Part shown: one piece after another, positions 25,156-34,380 of the stretch
How the letters are laid out: every line of letters begins with the position of its first letter
Numbering within the stretch: position 1 is the stretch's first letter
NCBI GenBank assembly: GCA_012800435.1
Contig: JAAZJH010000001.1
Location: 1-34,403 of the forward strand
Length of the DNA: 34,403 bases
Direction: 5' to 3'
Source: Clostridiaceae bacterium
GTDB lineage: Bacteria; Bacillota; Clostridia; Saccharofermentanales; DTU023
Made by a program: the position numbers and the translations under genes
Notes under the pieces: model-generated
Databases searched by the model: none
Told to the model about the DNA's origin: nothing
What the model saw: only the letters and a program-made list of their open reading frames with translations

Positions 25156-27225
25156 ATGGTGCCAGTGATCTCAATTGCTTTGTACATCGTTCTTGTCGGC
25201 GGACTGCTCGCGCTGATGTTTGTTGTTGGCAAAACGAGGTGGATATATCGCCAAGAAGTTTCCAACCCAACGCTCAAAAAAATCGGTGGTCATATTGCGG
25301 AAGGTGCTATGGCTTTCCTCTCCCGGGAGTACAAGGTGTTAACGCCTTTCATTCTGTTGATCACTGCTTTGCTTGCCATTGGCAATCAAGGAGCTTTGCG
25401 CCTCCAAAGCGTGGCATTCCTTCTGGGAGCCATTACCTCAGCTTTGGCCGGTTTCATCGGCATGAGGGTGGCCACCGCAGCCAACTCTCGTACCGCTCAA
25501 GCGGCCAATGACAAAGGACTTAACGAGGCTCTTCAGGTGGCTTTTTCCGGAGGTTCTGTCATGGGGATGAGCGTGGTGGGTTTGGCTTTAGTCGGTCTTT
25601 TTCTGGTGATATTCTTTGGCATTCAGGTCTTTGGCGCCGATGAGACTGCTTTGAATACAATAGTTCTGCCTTTGGGGACTGCTTTCTCCTTAGGAGCTTC
25701 CTCTACAGCGCTCTTTTCTCGAGTGGGCGGAGGCATTTTTACTAAAGCCGCCGATGTTGGAGCTGATCTGGTGGGTAAGGTAGAAGCCGGTATACCGGAG
25801 GATGACTACCGTAACCCCGCCACTATTGCTGATAATGTAGGGGATAATGTGGGCGATGTGGCCGGTATGGGGGCTGACCTGTTCGAATCCTTCGTGGGTT
25901 CCATCGTCGGTTCCATGATACTTGGATTAACTTTACATGCCCATGCTGAACTCAAAATTAAACTGATGTTATTGCCTCTTTTGGTGGCGGCGGTAGGTGT
26001 GTTAGCCTCTATCGCGGGTACATTGGTGGTGCGCACCAAACCCGGCAGTGATCCTCAAAAAGCACTCAACACCGGTACCTTCGGTGCTGCCGGTGCTGCC
26101 ACAGTACTCGTGTTCATCTTGATGAAGGTGCTTATCGGTAATGAAACCTATGGGAACACCGGTGTGTATCATGTCTTTGGTGCTACTATCGTAGGCCTTA
26201 TCGCCGGTGTCATCATAGGGCAAGTCACCGAATATTATACGGGAACAGACAAAAAGCCCGTGGTGTCCATCCTTAAAGCCACTGAAACCGGTCCTGCTAC
26301 CACTATTATTACAGGGATTAGTGTGGGTATGCGTAGCGCTTTTCCCACAGTGCTGATTGTCGCGGCAGCTGTTCTTTGCAGCTACCTGCTGGCAGGACTT
26401 TATGGCGTGGGCATCGCTGCGGTTGGAATGCTGGTAACGCTTGGTATTCAACTGGCTGTAGACGCCTATGGCCCCATTGCCGACAATGCCGGGGGTTTGG
26501 CCGAAATGGCGGAACTGCCTCGGTCTGTACGCCAAATCACAGACTCCTTGGATGCTGTGGGCAACACGACCGCCGCTATCGGCAAAGGCTTCGCGATCGG
26601 TTCCGCGGCACTGACGGCCATCATCCTCTTTTCTTCCTTTAAGGATCAGGCGGGGATTGGCTCGGTGGATATCACAAACACAAATGTTCTCGTGGGAATT
26701 TTGATTGGCTCGGTGATCCCTTTCCTGTTTTCGGCTCTTACTATGAGTGCTGTAGGTAAGGCAGCTTATCAGATGATCGCGGAAGTCCGCCGGCAGTTTC
26801 GTGAGATGCCCGGCATCTTAGCCGGTATCCAAGCACCTGACTATCGCCGCTGTATTGATATCTCTACTCAGTCAGCGTTAAAGGAGATGCTGCCGCCGGG
26901 GCTGATAGCCTTGATCGCGCCCGTCTTAGTCGGATTCTTGGGCGGCACTCAAATGTTGCTAGGGCTTTTAATCGGTGTCACGATCACGGGAGTCGGTTTG
27001 GCCATTTTCATGTCGAATGCGGGCGGCGCTTGGGACAACGCTAAGAAAATGGCTGAAAAGGAAGAGGAGGGGCGTAGCGGCGAGTCCTATAAAGCCGCTG
27101 TGGTGGGTGATACCGTAGGAGATCCCTTCAAGGATACATCCGGTCCTGCTCTTAACATTTTAATCAAGCTCATGTCTATGGTGGCGCTTGTGATAGCGCC
27201 GATGTTAAACACTTTTTGGAGGTAA
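25156..27225 (+). CDS. hppA: Membrane-bound ion-translocating pyrophosphatase (689 aa)
   Basis: Hydrolyses pyrophosphate and pumps H+ or Na+ across the cytoplasmic membrane. About 16 TM helices. The invariant catalytic loop is present near 195-240 ([40 protein letters not shown]), with a later acidic motif [17 protein letters not shown] and the last site loop [20 protein letters not shown]. The segment near 470 reads [15 protein letters not shown]: Ala rather than Lys after the Thr pair marks the K+-dependent subfamily (established by the A/K rule), so H+ against Na+ pumping is not settled here. The ATG 25156 is close to its AAGGGA site; in-frame GTG codons at 25159 and 25165 are alternatives. 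The length is normal for the family. Confidence 0.97.
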   Translation: MVPVISIALYIVLVGGLLALMFVVGKTRWIYRQEVSNPTLKKIGGHIAEGAMAFLSREYKVLTPFILLITALLAIGNQGALRLQSVAFLLGAITSALAGFIGMRVATAANSRTAQAANDKGLNEALQVAFSGGSVMGMSVVGLALVGLFLVIFFGIQVFGADETALNTIVLPLGTAFSLGASSTALFSRVGGGIFTKAADVGADLVGKVEAGIPEDDYRNPATIADNVGDNVGDVAGMGADLFESFVGSIVGSMILGLTLHAHAELKIKLMLLPLLVAAVGVLASIAGTLVVRTKPGSDPQKALNTGTFGAAGAATVLVFILMKVLIGNETYGNTGVYHVFGATIVGLIAGVIIGQVTEYYTGTDKKPVVSILKATETGPATTIITGISVGMRSAFPTVLIVAAAVLCSYLLAGLYGVGIAAVGMLVTLGIQLAVDAYGPIADNAGGLAEMAELPRSVRQITDSLDAVGNTTAAIGKGFAIGSAALTAIILFSSFKDQAGIGSVDITNTNVLVGILIGSVIPFLFSALTMSAVGKAAYQMIAEVRRQFREMPGILAGIQAPDYRRCIDISTQSALKEMLPPGLIALIAPVLVGFLGGTQMLLGLLIGVTITGVGLAIFMSNAGGAWDNAKKMAEKEEEGRSGESYKAAVVGDTVGDPFKDTSGPALNILIKLMSMVALVIAPMLNTFWR

Positions 27226-27229
27226 AATA

Positions 27230-28018
27230 ATGACAACCCAATTTCAGCCTCATCTTTATATGATCTGTTATCCGAACTCTTCGCTCGTACTAAGCCAGCT
27301 CTCGCCTGACAATTTTGGCTTCCGTTACAGCTATGGTTCCGCCTCCTTTTATTCCGGCAAGTTGATCTTTGCAGAAATTGATATTAATTACCGCCATCCC
27401 TATTTCCGGATTGACGAGGCCTTAGAACGCCTTCAACCCCACCCGGATGGCCAGCCCAAGGCGACTAGATATATTTCCAGTTATCGAGTGTTGGAACACA
27501 TCGACATTGATGCTATAAAGACGCTTTACATCGCCAACTCTGATGGCGCCTGTTATCCCTTGCCGCCGGGGGAATACATTCCGGTAGACGAACAAAACCC
27601 TCGTGTCTATGCTGAACTTACTCCTCTGAGCATGCTCACACTTGCTAAATTCAACATGCGGGATTTTGGCCTTTGGTTTACCGACCCGGAGAATTCCATC
27701 AGCGTGCCGAGGCTGCTGTATGCGCAGGTGAACCTAAATGTCGACGAGTTCCTAGTCAACTTTGAGACTAATCTCCTTATAAAATCGCCTTTGGAAGGTG
27801 TCCATCCCTCAAAGCTGCGCGACGCCGTTCTTGACCTGCGCGAACGGGAAGATAAATATATCAAGGCCATCACCCTTGATACATCTTTCACCAAGGAATC
27901 CTATCGCAGGATCCGCCACGGTTTTATGGTGGCCGACCAAGAAAAACAAAAGTTCTTCCCCATGCCTCCCATGGCAGAAATCGAAAAGAACGACTATCGC
28001 TTCTACCGAGGCATGTAA
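27230..28018 (+). CDS. Conserved-looking hypothetical protein downstream of hppA (262 aa)
   Basis: Begins 4 bp after the hppA stop, with a GGAGG site that overlaps the end of hppA, so it is cotranscribed and probably coupled. It is soluble, with no signal or TM helix, acidic to neutral, rich in Tyr and Pro. It shows no family that I recognise. Distinct stretches are [81 protein letters not shown], and a charged C-terminus ending [22 protein letters not shown] rho-independent terminator follows 20 bp later. A role linked to pyrophosphate energetics is only suggested by position. Confidence 0.85.
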   Translation: MTTQFQPHLYMICYPNSSLVLSQLSPDNFGFRYSYGSASFYSGKLIFAEIDINYRHPYFRIDEALERLQPHPDGQPKATRYISSYRVLEHIDIDAIKTLYIANSDGACYPLPPGEYIPVDEQNPRVYAELTPLSMLTLAKFNMRDFGLWFTDPENSISVPRLLYAQVNLNVDEFLVNFETNLLIKSPLEGVHPSKLRDAVLDLREREDKYIKAITLDTSFTKESYRRIRHGFMVADQEKQKFFPMPPMAEIEKNDYRFYRGM

Positions 28019-28037
28019 ACAGGTGTTTGGTTTTCAG

Positions 28038-28062
28038 AGCCGCCGGAAACGGCGGCTTTTTA
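28038..28062 (+). terminator. Rho-independent terminator of the hppA operon
   Basis: AGCCGCC (28038-28044) and GGCGGCT (28051-28057) form a perfect 7-bp GC-rich stem around GGAAAC, followed directly by TTTTAT. Confidence 0.9.
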
Positions 28063-28238
28063 TCTCTCTGTTTGATATTCTCCCCAAGAACATCGACGTC
28101 TAAGCCGTTCTTTTGCGAATCAAATTTCAATAGTACGGCATATAGAGCATCCTATAACGATAATTTAAGAGGAGAGAAAACCTACCTATTGTCAATTAAC
28201 CTAAAACAATTTGACACGGACGTAAGCCTTTCCGGTCG

Positions 28239-28272
28239 TTGACAGCTGGCGGGATGCATTATTACAATGCAT
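28239..28272 (+). promoter_or_regulatory. Candidate promoter with overlapping inverted repeat before the diguanylate cyclase gene
   Basis: TTGACA (28239-28244), an 18-nt spacer and TACAAT (28263-28268) form a good sigma-A-type promoter. An inverted repeat, ATGCATT (28254-28260) and AATGCAT (28266-28272) around ATTAC, overlaps the -10 box, an arrangement typical of a repressor site. The 302 bp from 28019 to 28320 hold this, the terminator, a second TTGACA at 28211 without a matched -10, and nothing else recognised. Confidence 0.5.
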
Positions 28273-28320
28273 TAAGATTATAATACTTGCTATATACCTT
28301 TACTGAGATTGGAATAGTCT

Positions 28321-29403
28321 ATGAAAAAGAAACTTGAAGTAATTTTATTTAGACTCTTGTCGCGCCATTCATTTGTAAGTGATCACGAGAAGTCATTGTA
28401 TTTGATTTTGTTTGCCGCATGTACTTATGCCGTGAGCATGAATTTTATTCTCATGCTTTTCCACCTTGTGATCAATGTGACGCCTTTGTTTCTCATCTCT
28501 TTAACAGGCTTTTTGAGTAATATGCTTGGTTTTTGGCTAGTTGAAAGAGGTCGTTATTTACCGGTCGGTCTTTTGATTTCCGGGACGGTTATTATTCACG
28601 CTCTGGCGAGCGCGATCTGTATTGGCACAAAAAATCTTGTCATCGTATATCTGCTCACTACACTTGTGATGCAGTTCATCATACCCTACGCGACTTTTCG
28701 TATTCGCACCCTGGTGACTGCAGCTCTATGGGCGAGCATGATCGCCCTCGTTTTTATTGGCCACCATATGACGCCGCTTCGGGACATAGGAGATGCCTAT
28801 GGCGCACTTGCCATGTTCAATATTCATTTGGCGTTTTTTGGTATCGGAATCCAGTTAACCATAGGAAACACCATTTGGGATGCGATTATAAGGTTTAACC
28901 ATGAAGCGTTGGAAAAAAGTAAAAGCGAGGCCAATACGGATCCTCTAACCGGACTTTTTAACCGAAGGTATGCGGATTTTTTCTTCAATAAGCTGACTGC
29001 AGGCCAGCTAGAGCAGGTCTGGTGCGTCGCGATGCTGGATATTGATGATTTTAAAATGCTTAATGATGCCTACGGCCATCTCATTGGTGACGATGTATTG
29101 ATGTTTATTAGTGATTTTATCAGAACAAACTTACGCAGAACAGACCTTGTGTTTCGCTGGGGCGGAGAAGAATTTTTGATTTTGCTAAAAGATGCCGATG
29201 TTTCCAATGCTTTTCGAATCTTAGACAAGCTACGCTATAAACTTGCGTCAGAGAATATTGAAACACATGACATCATTTTAAATGTCACTGTAACCATCGG
29301 CGTTTGTCCTCTTGATATTTATAATGTAGAAAAGAGTATAGATACATGTGATCGTCTCATGTACGAAGGTAAAGACTTAGGAAAAAATATTGTGGTCATG
29401 TAA
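28321..29403 (+). CDS. Membrane-anchored diguanylate cyclase (GGDEF, 360 aa)
   Basis: Makes cyclic-di-GMP from two GTP. Six hydrophobic helices (about 25-190) form the N-terminal sensor region, of unknown signal. The GGDEF domain begins near 197 (SEANTDPLTGLFNRRYADFF), with DIDDFKMLNDAYGHLIGDDVL. The active-site motif is GGEEF (281-285), so the enzyme should be active. The inhibitory I-site RxxD is present as RRTD (272-275), five residues before the motif, so product inhibition is expected. The start ATG has only a weak ribosome site (TTGGAA). Confidence 0.93.
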   Translation: MKKKLEVILFRLLSRHSFVSDHEKSLYLILFAACTYAVSMNFILMLFHLVINVTPLFLISLTGFLSNMLGFWLVERGRYLPVGLLISGTVIIHALASAICIGTKNLVIVYLLTTLVMQFIIPYATFRIRTLVTAALWASMIALVFIGHHMTPLRDIGDAYGALAMFNIHLAFFGIGIQLTIGNTIWDAIIRFNHEALEKSKSEANTDPLTGLFNRRYADFFFNKLTAGQLEQVWCVAMLDIDDFKMLNDAYGHLIGDDVLMFISDFIRTNLRRTDLVFRWGGEEFLILLKDADVSNAFRILDKLRYKLASENIETHDIILNVTVTIGVCPLDIYNVEKSIDTCDRLMYEGKDLGKNIVVM

Positions 29404-29507
29404 CAGTTTTGATGGGAGGTTTTTTGCAAACAACAACCTTTTAGATAACAGCTCAATGATCTTGCAAGGTCCGTGATGTTTGATTTTTAGCCATATGATA
29501 GACTTGC

Positions 29508-29536
29508 TTGAAGAGCACAAAAATAAAGGGTAGGAT
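29508..29536 (+). promoter_or_regulatory. Weak candidate promoter of the GGDEF-EAL gene
   Basis: TTGAAG (29508-29513), a 17-nt spacer and TAGGAT (29531-29536), each four of six matches to consensus. The 178-bp gap before the gene holds nothing else recognisable. Confidence 0.3.
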
Positions 29537-29581
29537 TGTAATGAAATAGAGGATTAAATTCTTTTCATAGAGGTTAAGATC

Positions 29582-32500
29582 ATGCAATATGACTTCATCC
29601 TATCAATTGTTTTTTACATTTGCGGTTGTTTTTATGCGCTTTTTGGTGCGTATATAGTAGCCGTTAACGCGAAAAGCAAGGTCAACAGACTTTTTGTAAT
29701 GCTGACAAGCTCAATGGCCATATGGTCCTTCGCGAACTCTATTTCAAATTCAGCAAATACTGCAGATAAGAGTGCTTTTTGGAAGTGCATCTCTGTTTTT
29801 GGCTGGGGTGTATTTTTCAGTTTATTGCTCCATTTTATATTGGTTCTCACAAAAACGGATAGCAAATTAAATAAGCGTATCATGTACGTTTTGCTTTATT
29901 TTCCCTCTGTGATAAATATTATTCTGTACGCGCCCTTCGGAATTATTGGGAAGAAGCATTATGAGTTGATTTGGACCGATTTCGGTTGGGTAAACAAGAC
30001 TTCTCTTAATGCCGGGAAATTTTGGCTTAACGCATATCCAATCGTGGTTTCGGTTATAAGTATCATATTGATTTTTCGTCTTTGGAGTAAACTTGAACCG
30101 CATACCCTTCTAAGAAGACAGACAACCTTTCTTTTAATATCAATACCCATGACGTTTTTATCGGGAATGCTCACCGATATTTTGCCTGACATCCTCGGAA
30201 AAGAGGCTTTTCCAAAATTGACAACGATAGTCATGATCATTCCCGTGACCATGCTGTTTGTGGCATCGAAAAAATATGGGTTGTTACTGGATAGAAGACG
30301 ACCAGTTATCGTGCATCAAGAAGCTAGCGAATTACAGGATAGCGACCGATTGCGCTTGTTTAAAATGATAACAGTCGTGTTTGAAGCAGGCTCTGTATTA
30401 TCCTTTTTGGTAGGATATTTCGGAATGAAAGGGAAATTAATCAACGAGTTATTGCTTGCCGCATTTTTGATGTTGAGTGCAGTATTTGTTAGGAATATAC
30501 CGTTAATTGCAAAAAAGCGTTCAACGCAGAATAATTTATTCCTGATCGTAAGCGTGTTGGGGATGGCTTATTTTTTAGCAACAAATGTTAAAACGGGGGC
30601 GACAACAGTATGGGCGATTTATATAATTTTTCTTTTATGTACCGTCATTCTTGACAGTGGCATCCAAGCCTATATTTTTGCTGCGGCATGTATCGTCATT
30701 CAAATTGTATTCTGGATCATTTATCCGGAAGTTCATGTAATCATTAATGGGAATGAGTACATAACAAGAATATTTATTGTCGTACTTGCTTTCGTTACTG
30801 TACGATATATAACGACTGAATATGCCTCAAAGATTGAGGGCTATCAAAGATTTGCAAGAGAGCAGGAAATTCTGGAAAGAATTTCTTCCAGTTTTATCTC
30901 GGTTAATAGTGAAAACGTCAAAGATAAAATCGATGAAATGTTTGCAATGGCTGACGAAATACTTGAATTTGACTATGCCTATTTAGTCGAATTCAGCGAG
31001 GATTATGAAGATGCCACAATTATCAACACTTGTGTGAAAGATGCCGAGGACGAATCCTTTCCCTATCACGAAGGAATGAAAGTCAAGACGGCAACCTTAC
31101 ACGTGGCAAAAGCTCTTATCGCTCGGGATATGCCAATAATGTGTGAAGACATCACAAATCTCTCTATAGATGAAGCTGAAGAGCAAAAAGACTATTTCAT
31201 GTCTAGAGGTGTACTCTCATTCTTTGCATTGCCAATCAAAGCTGGTGAAGATTTAAAAGGAATGCTTGTCGTTGAATACTTGGATAGGAGCGAGATAAGT
31301 TTCAAAGATAGACAACTATACTTTTTAAAAATAATAGCGAATATATTAGGAGACTCAAGGAAGAAGACCTTATACGAAGATATGCTGTATAATTTTGCTT
31401 ATTTTGATGAAACGACAAAATTGGCAAACAGAAATTTGCTGATGCAAAGACTTGATCAAAGAATTCATGGCAGAACAAAGTCGGAAAAAATAGCAGTTTT
31501 AGATATTGAGATTGAGAACATTCGTATGATTAAGGATACCTTCGGTCATAGCGTAGGAGAGCAGATCATGGTAGAATCTGCGACAATTCTAAAAAAGCTG
31601 ACGAATGAGCATTGTGAAATTGCAAGATCAGGCGAAGGAAAATTTGTTGTCGTTCTGTCTTCTGTTGATAATACGGAGCAGATTGAGAAGTGTGCGGAGA
31701 AAGTACTTGACTCTTTTTCTCATCCTGTATCAACAGAGATAGGAATAGAAGCATTATTCGTTGTTGTCCGAATAGGTATTTCCGTGTCCCCGGACGATGG
31801 TATAGATGCGGATGCTCTTTTGAAGAATGCCGATTTGGCTGGATATGAAGCAAAAGGCACTGGTGAAAAGATTGTTTTCTACAAGGAACGACTGGAAAGA
31901 CATGTCGCGGAAAATACCTTACTTACGAATAGATTATTTAAGGCGTTGCAGAATGAAGAGTTTTTCTTGGAGTTTCAACCTCAGATCAGCTGTGATACGG
32001 GAAAAACGGTCGGGATTGAAGCCTTGCTTAGATGGACCGTTGGCAACAACGAAAGAGTGTCGCCGGATCGATTTATACCCATATTAGAGCAAACAGGACT
32101 TATTTATGATGTTGGACTCTGGGTGCTGGAACAAGCGCTTCAAGAGCATAACAAGCTTGTGGCAAAGGGCTTTCCGCCTCTTCGCGTTTCCGTAAACTTA
32201 TCGGTGGTGCAATTTCAAGGAGAGGATTTTATCCTTGATTTTTCGAAAGTTATAGAGGAAAGCCTGATAGATCCGAAATACATTGAGCTTGAGATCACAG
32301 AAAGCCTATTCTCTGAAAATCCACAGGATTTAATTAAAAAACTGTACCGGTTGAAAGAACTAGGAATCAATATTGCTATAGATGATTTTGGCAGGGGGTA
32401 CTCATCATTAAATCGGTTGAAGGATATTCCTTTTGATAGAATAAAAATTGACAAAGACATTATCGATTATATGGATTTGGAGGGAAAAGTTGCCCCTATA

Positions 32501-32680
32501 ACGGAAATTATTATTTTATTAGCCAAAACCTTCAAGGCGAGTATTACGGCAGAAGGTGTTGAGACAAAAGAGCAAGCAGATTTTCTACGAAGCATAGCCT
32601 GCGATGAAATACAAGGCTACTATTTTTCGAGGCCTCTTTCTTCGGAGGCTCTGAAAGAATTTCTTAACAAAGAAGGATAG
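29582..32680 (+). CDS. Membrane GAF-GGDEF(degenerate)-EAL cyclic-di-GMP phosphodiesterase (1032 aa)
   Basis: Domains in order: seven TM helices of the histidine-kinase 7TM type (about 1-225, with FWKCISVFGWGVFFSLLLHF), a second block of helices (about 260-415), a short coiled linker, GAF (about 430-590), GGDEF (about 610-760), EAL (about 780-1028). The GGDEF signature reads GEGKF (684-688), so no cyclase activity is expected; it may bind GTP and tune the EAL domain. The EAL domain keeps the catalytic set: EALLRW (E813), the Asn of VNLSVVQ, ELEITES, DDFGRGYSS, IKIDK, AEGVET and QGYYFSRPL. It should therefore degrade cyclic-di-GMP. The AGAGGTT site lies 8 nt before the ATG. Confidence 0.93.
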   Translation: MQYDFILSIVFYICGCFYALFGAYIVAVNAKSKVNRLFVMLTSSMAIWSFANSISNSANTADKSAFWKCISVFGWGVFFSLLLHFILVLTKTDSKLNKRIMYVLLYFPSVINIILYAPFGIIGKKHYELIWTDFGWVNKTSLNAGKFWLNAYPIVVSVISIILIFRLWSKLEPHTLLRRQTTFLLISIPMTFLSGMLTDILPDILGKEAFPKLTTIVMIIPVTMLFVASKKYGLLLDRRRPVIVHQEASELQDSDRLRLFKMITVVFEAGSVLSFLVGYFGMKGKLINELLLAAFLMLSAVFVRNIPLIAKKRSTQNNLFLIVSVLGMAYFLATNVKTGATTVWAIYIIFLLCTVILDSGIQAYIFAAACIVIQIVFWIIYPEVHVIINGNEYITRIFIVVLAFVTVRYITTEYASKIEGYQRFAREQEILERISSSFISVNSENVKDKIDEMFAMADEILEFDYAYLVEFSEDYEDATIINTCVKDAEDESFPYHEGMKVKTATLHVAKALIARDMPIMCEDITNLSIDEAEEQKDYFMSRGVLSFFALPIKAGEDLKGMLVVEYLDRSEISFKDRQLYFLKIIANILGDSRKKTLYEDMLYNFAYFDETTKLANRNLLMQRLDQRIHGRTKSEKIAVLDIEIENIRMIKDTFGHSVGEQIMVESATILKKLTNEHCEIARSGEGKFVVVLSSVDNTEQIEKCAEKVLDSFSHPVSTEIGIEALFVVVRIGISVSPDDGIDADALLKNADLAGYEAKGTGEKIVFYKERLERHVAENTLLTNRLFKALQNEEFFLEFQPQISCDTGKTVGIEALLRWTVGNNERVSPDRFIPILEQTGLIYDVGLWVLEQALQEHNKLVAKGFPPLRVSVNLSVVQFQGEDFILDFSKVIEESLIDPKYIELEITESLFSENPQDLIKKLYRLKELGINIAIDDFGRGYSSLNRLKDIPFDRIKIDKDIIDYMDLEGKVAPITEIIILLAKTFKASITAEGVETKEQADFLRSIACDEIQGYYFSRPLSSEALKEFLNKEG

Positions 32681-32745
32681 ACTTCTTTTGAAGAATTAGA
32701 ATAAAATGCGTCAAATAGACTAATAGACTTAGTAATAATTAATTC

Positions 32746-32751
32746 TATAAT
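32746..32751 (+). promoter_or_regulatory. Candidate -10 box (TATAAT) before the receiver-protein gene
   Basis: A perfect TATAAT lies 30 bp before the start codon. TAGACT, 16 nt further upstream (32724-32729), is a plausible weak -35. Confidence 0.3.
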
Positions 32752-32781
32752 GCGACACGGTTATTTTAAGGAGACGGTTTG

Positions 32782-33678
32782 GTGATTAATGATTATTCAT
32801 TTGAATTTGAGTATCCTGTAACAACGAAGGAGTTTGTTAACGCGTTGCGGGCAAATGTAGTGCGCTCCAGAACTGCGATTACTGTTGTTTTTCCGGGTCT
32901 TTATAATGTCGATAAAATTGATATAACAAAGATGCCGAAGATAGAAGAAAAAATAACTGATTTTTTTAGAAATGAGACGAGAAAGTATGATTTCGTTTTC
33001 AAAATAACCGGCCAACCTAAATGGTTTATCGTTCTATCCCAAAGTGGTGAAAGAGAGGCTGCTGCATTTATTCGACGCTTGAACATGACAATAAGAGATA
33101 AAGGTATTCCTGACTTAGAAGATTATGAGCTGTTGTTTTCCGCCAGTGTGGCGGAAATAGGCAATGATGAAGGCACTTTTGAAGAATTGCTCGCCGAGGG
33201 CATGTTGGTTCTTGAAGAAAGTTTGATCAAAGGTCCTGAGCAAATTGAGTATATAACAACGTTTAAAAAAAGACCCACGGAAACCATTAGAGTCAGCATT
33301 TTGGAAGAAAATGCTATTTTCCGCAATGTGCTTCATCGAACGATAGAAAATTTAGACATGGGTCATTTTGAAACGGAAATAAAAGAATTTGAAGACGGCT
33401 ATGAATTCTTAGAATCTAATTGGTACCTTTCAAGTCATATCCATCTCATCATCACGAATGATATACTCCCTCGTCAAAGCGGATTGGATGTTTTACATAA
33501 AGTGCGCATGTTGCCTAATACCAGAAGGCTTTTTGTCTTCATGATGACCAAAGGAAGCACGGAAGAAGACATGATTTACGCTTATGAGAGTGGCGCGGAC
33601 AGTTATTTTATTAAACCCTTTAATTTACGCTTATTAGAAGTAGAAATTAAGAGAACCCTTGAAAGGCTATGGTCATGA
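32782..33678 (+). CDS. Response-regulator-like protein: degenerate GGDEF-type N-terminal domain plus receiver with displaced Asp (298 aa)
   Basis: GTG 32782 is preferred over TTG 32779, as AAGGAG lies 8 nt before it. The N-terminal 165 residues (RTAITVVFPGLYNVDKI, YDFVFKITGQPKWFIVLSQSG, AAAFIRRLNMTI) look like a worn GGDEF-type alpha/beta domain lacking any GGDEF motif; this is a tentative fold guess. Residues from about 172 are a CheY-like receiver: ILEENAIFRNVLHRTIE (acidic pair), LIITNDILPRQSGLDVLHKVR, FVFMMTKGST, and the conserved Lys in SYFIKPFN. Aligned to the usual D-x-x-x-P pattern, the phospho-acceptor slot is Asn226 and Asp227 is one place late. Phosphorylation may be lost, or the domain may be a docking module. 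Overlaps the next gene by ATGA. Confidence 0.8.
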   Translation: MINDYSFEFEYPVTTKEFVNALRANVVRSRTAITVVFPGLYNVDKIDITKMPKIEEKITDFFRNETRKYDFVFKITGQPKWFIVLSQSGEREAAAFIRRLNMTIRDKGIPDLEDYELLFSASVAEIGNDEGTFEELLAEGMLVLEESLIKGPEQIEYITTFKKRPTETIRVSILEENAIFRNVLHRTIENLDMGHFETEIKEFEDGYEFLESNWYLSSHIHLIITNDILPRQSGLDVLHKVRMLPNTRRLFVFMMTKGSTEEDMIYAYESGADSYFIKPFNLRLLEVEIKRTLERLWS

Positions 33679-34286
33679 TAGAGATAGCCATTGGTTCTTT
33701 AATTAAAGGTATAGGAGTTTTGTTTCTTATACTTGTAATGATAAGTCTGTACATTGTTCTTAATAACGCTAAAGAAAATGCCTCTGCTGAAAAAATACAG
33801 ATATACATTGAAAACAAACAAGACCTGTGGTATCGGTATCTCAATGACGAGATTCCTTTATCTCAGGAACTTATTCCTAATAATGATATTGAGATTAAAG
33901 CTATAGAGGTCATTTTTCTTGCCTATATAGAAAATGTGTCTAATCCAACTGTTAGGGAAAAAATCCGGACATTTTCCAACCAATATTTAAGACGGTATTA
34001 TTGGCGCCTCCTATCCAGCAAGAGATGGAGTCTGAGAATGAATGCTTTATACCGGATCATTAGTTTAGGGATAGACTCCTTAGCTGACGAATGCAAGAAA
34101 CTTGAAAAAAGAACTAAGTTGTCTACTGAGGAGCGTTTTCAGCTGTTGGTCATTCATTCTATGTTTGATGAGGCAAGTTTTGTAAAAGAATTTGCCAATT
34201 TATCAATCAAGCTCTCCGAATATGAATATAAAAAATTATTAATCGGCTTTAACTCGGAAATTCTTGAAAAATTGACGGTCACGTAG
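33675..34286 (+). CDS. Single-pass membrane protein, helical cytoplasmic domain (203 aa)
   Basis: The ATG at 33675 overlaps the upstream stop (ATGA), with GAAAGG 8 nt before it; the ATG at 33669 is too close to that site. One TM helix lies near 8-30. The remainder is hydrophilic and strongly helical with repeated hydrophobic spacing (IKAIEVIFLAYIENVSNPTV, RYYWRLLSSKRWSLRMNALY, ERFQLLVIHSMFDEASFVK), resembling HEAT-like adaptor proteins. The family is not recognised. Coupling with the receiver protein suggests the two form a complex at the membrane. Confidence 0.85.
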   Translation: MIEIAIGSLIKGIGVLFLILVMISLYIVLNNAKENASAEKIQIYIENKQDLWYRYLNDEIPLSQELIPNNDIEIKAIEVIFLAYIENVSNPTVREKIRTFSNQYLRRYYWRLLSSKRWSLRMNALYRIISLGIDSLADECKKLEKRTKLSTEERFQLLVIHSMFDEASFVKEFANLSIKLSEYEYKKLLIGFNSEILEKLTVT

Positions 34287-34380
34287 ACTGATGTTCGCAA
34301 CTTGAAAATGGAATAAGGCAAGCCATCGGGGCTCCTATAGAATGTTAATAACGAAAAAGACATTTAGGAGGCACAACCAA

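Noticed and set aside
26002-26535. 177-codon minus-strand frame inside hppA
   Set aside because: Lies opposite invariant pyrophosphatase sequence; composition (His/Ser/Cys rich) is typical of an antisense shadow.
28211-28216. Second TTGACA before the diguanylate cyclase gene
   Set aside because: No TATAAT-like sequence 16-18 nt downstream; the copy at 28239 has one.
29582-30300. Calling the 1032-aa protein a histidine kinase because of its 7TM N-terminus
   Set aside because: No HisKA or HATPase motifs follow; the C-terminal half is GAF-GGDEF-EAL.
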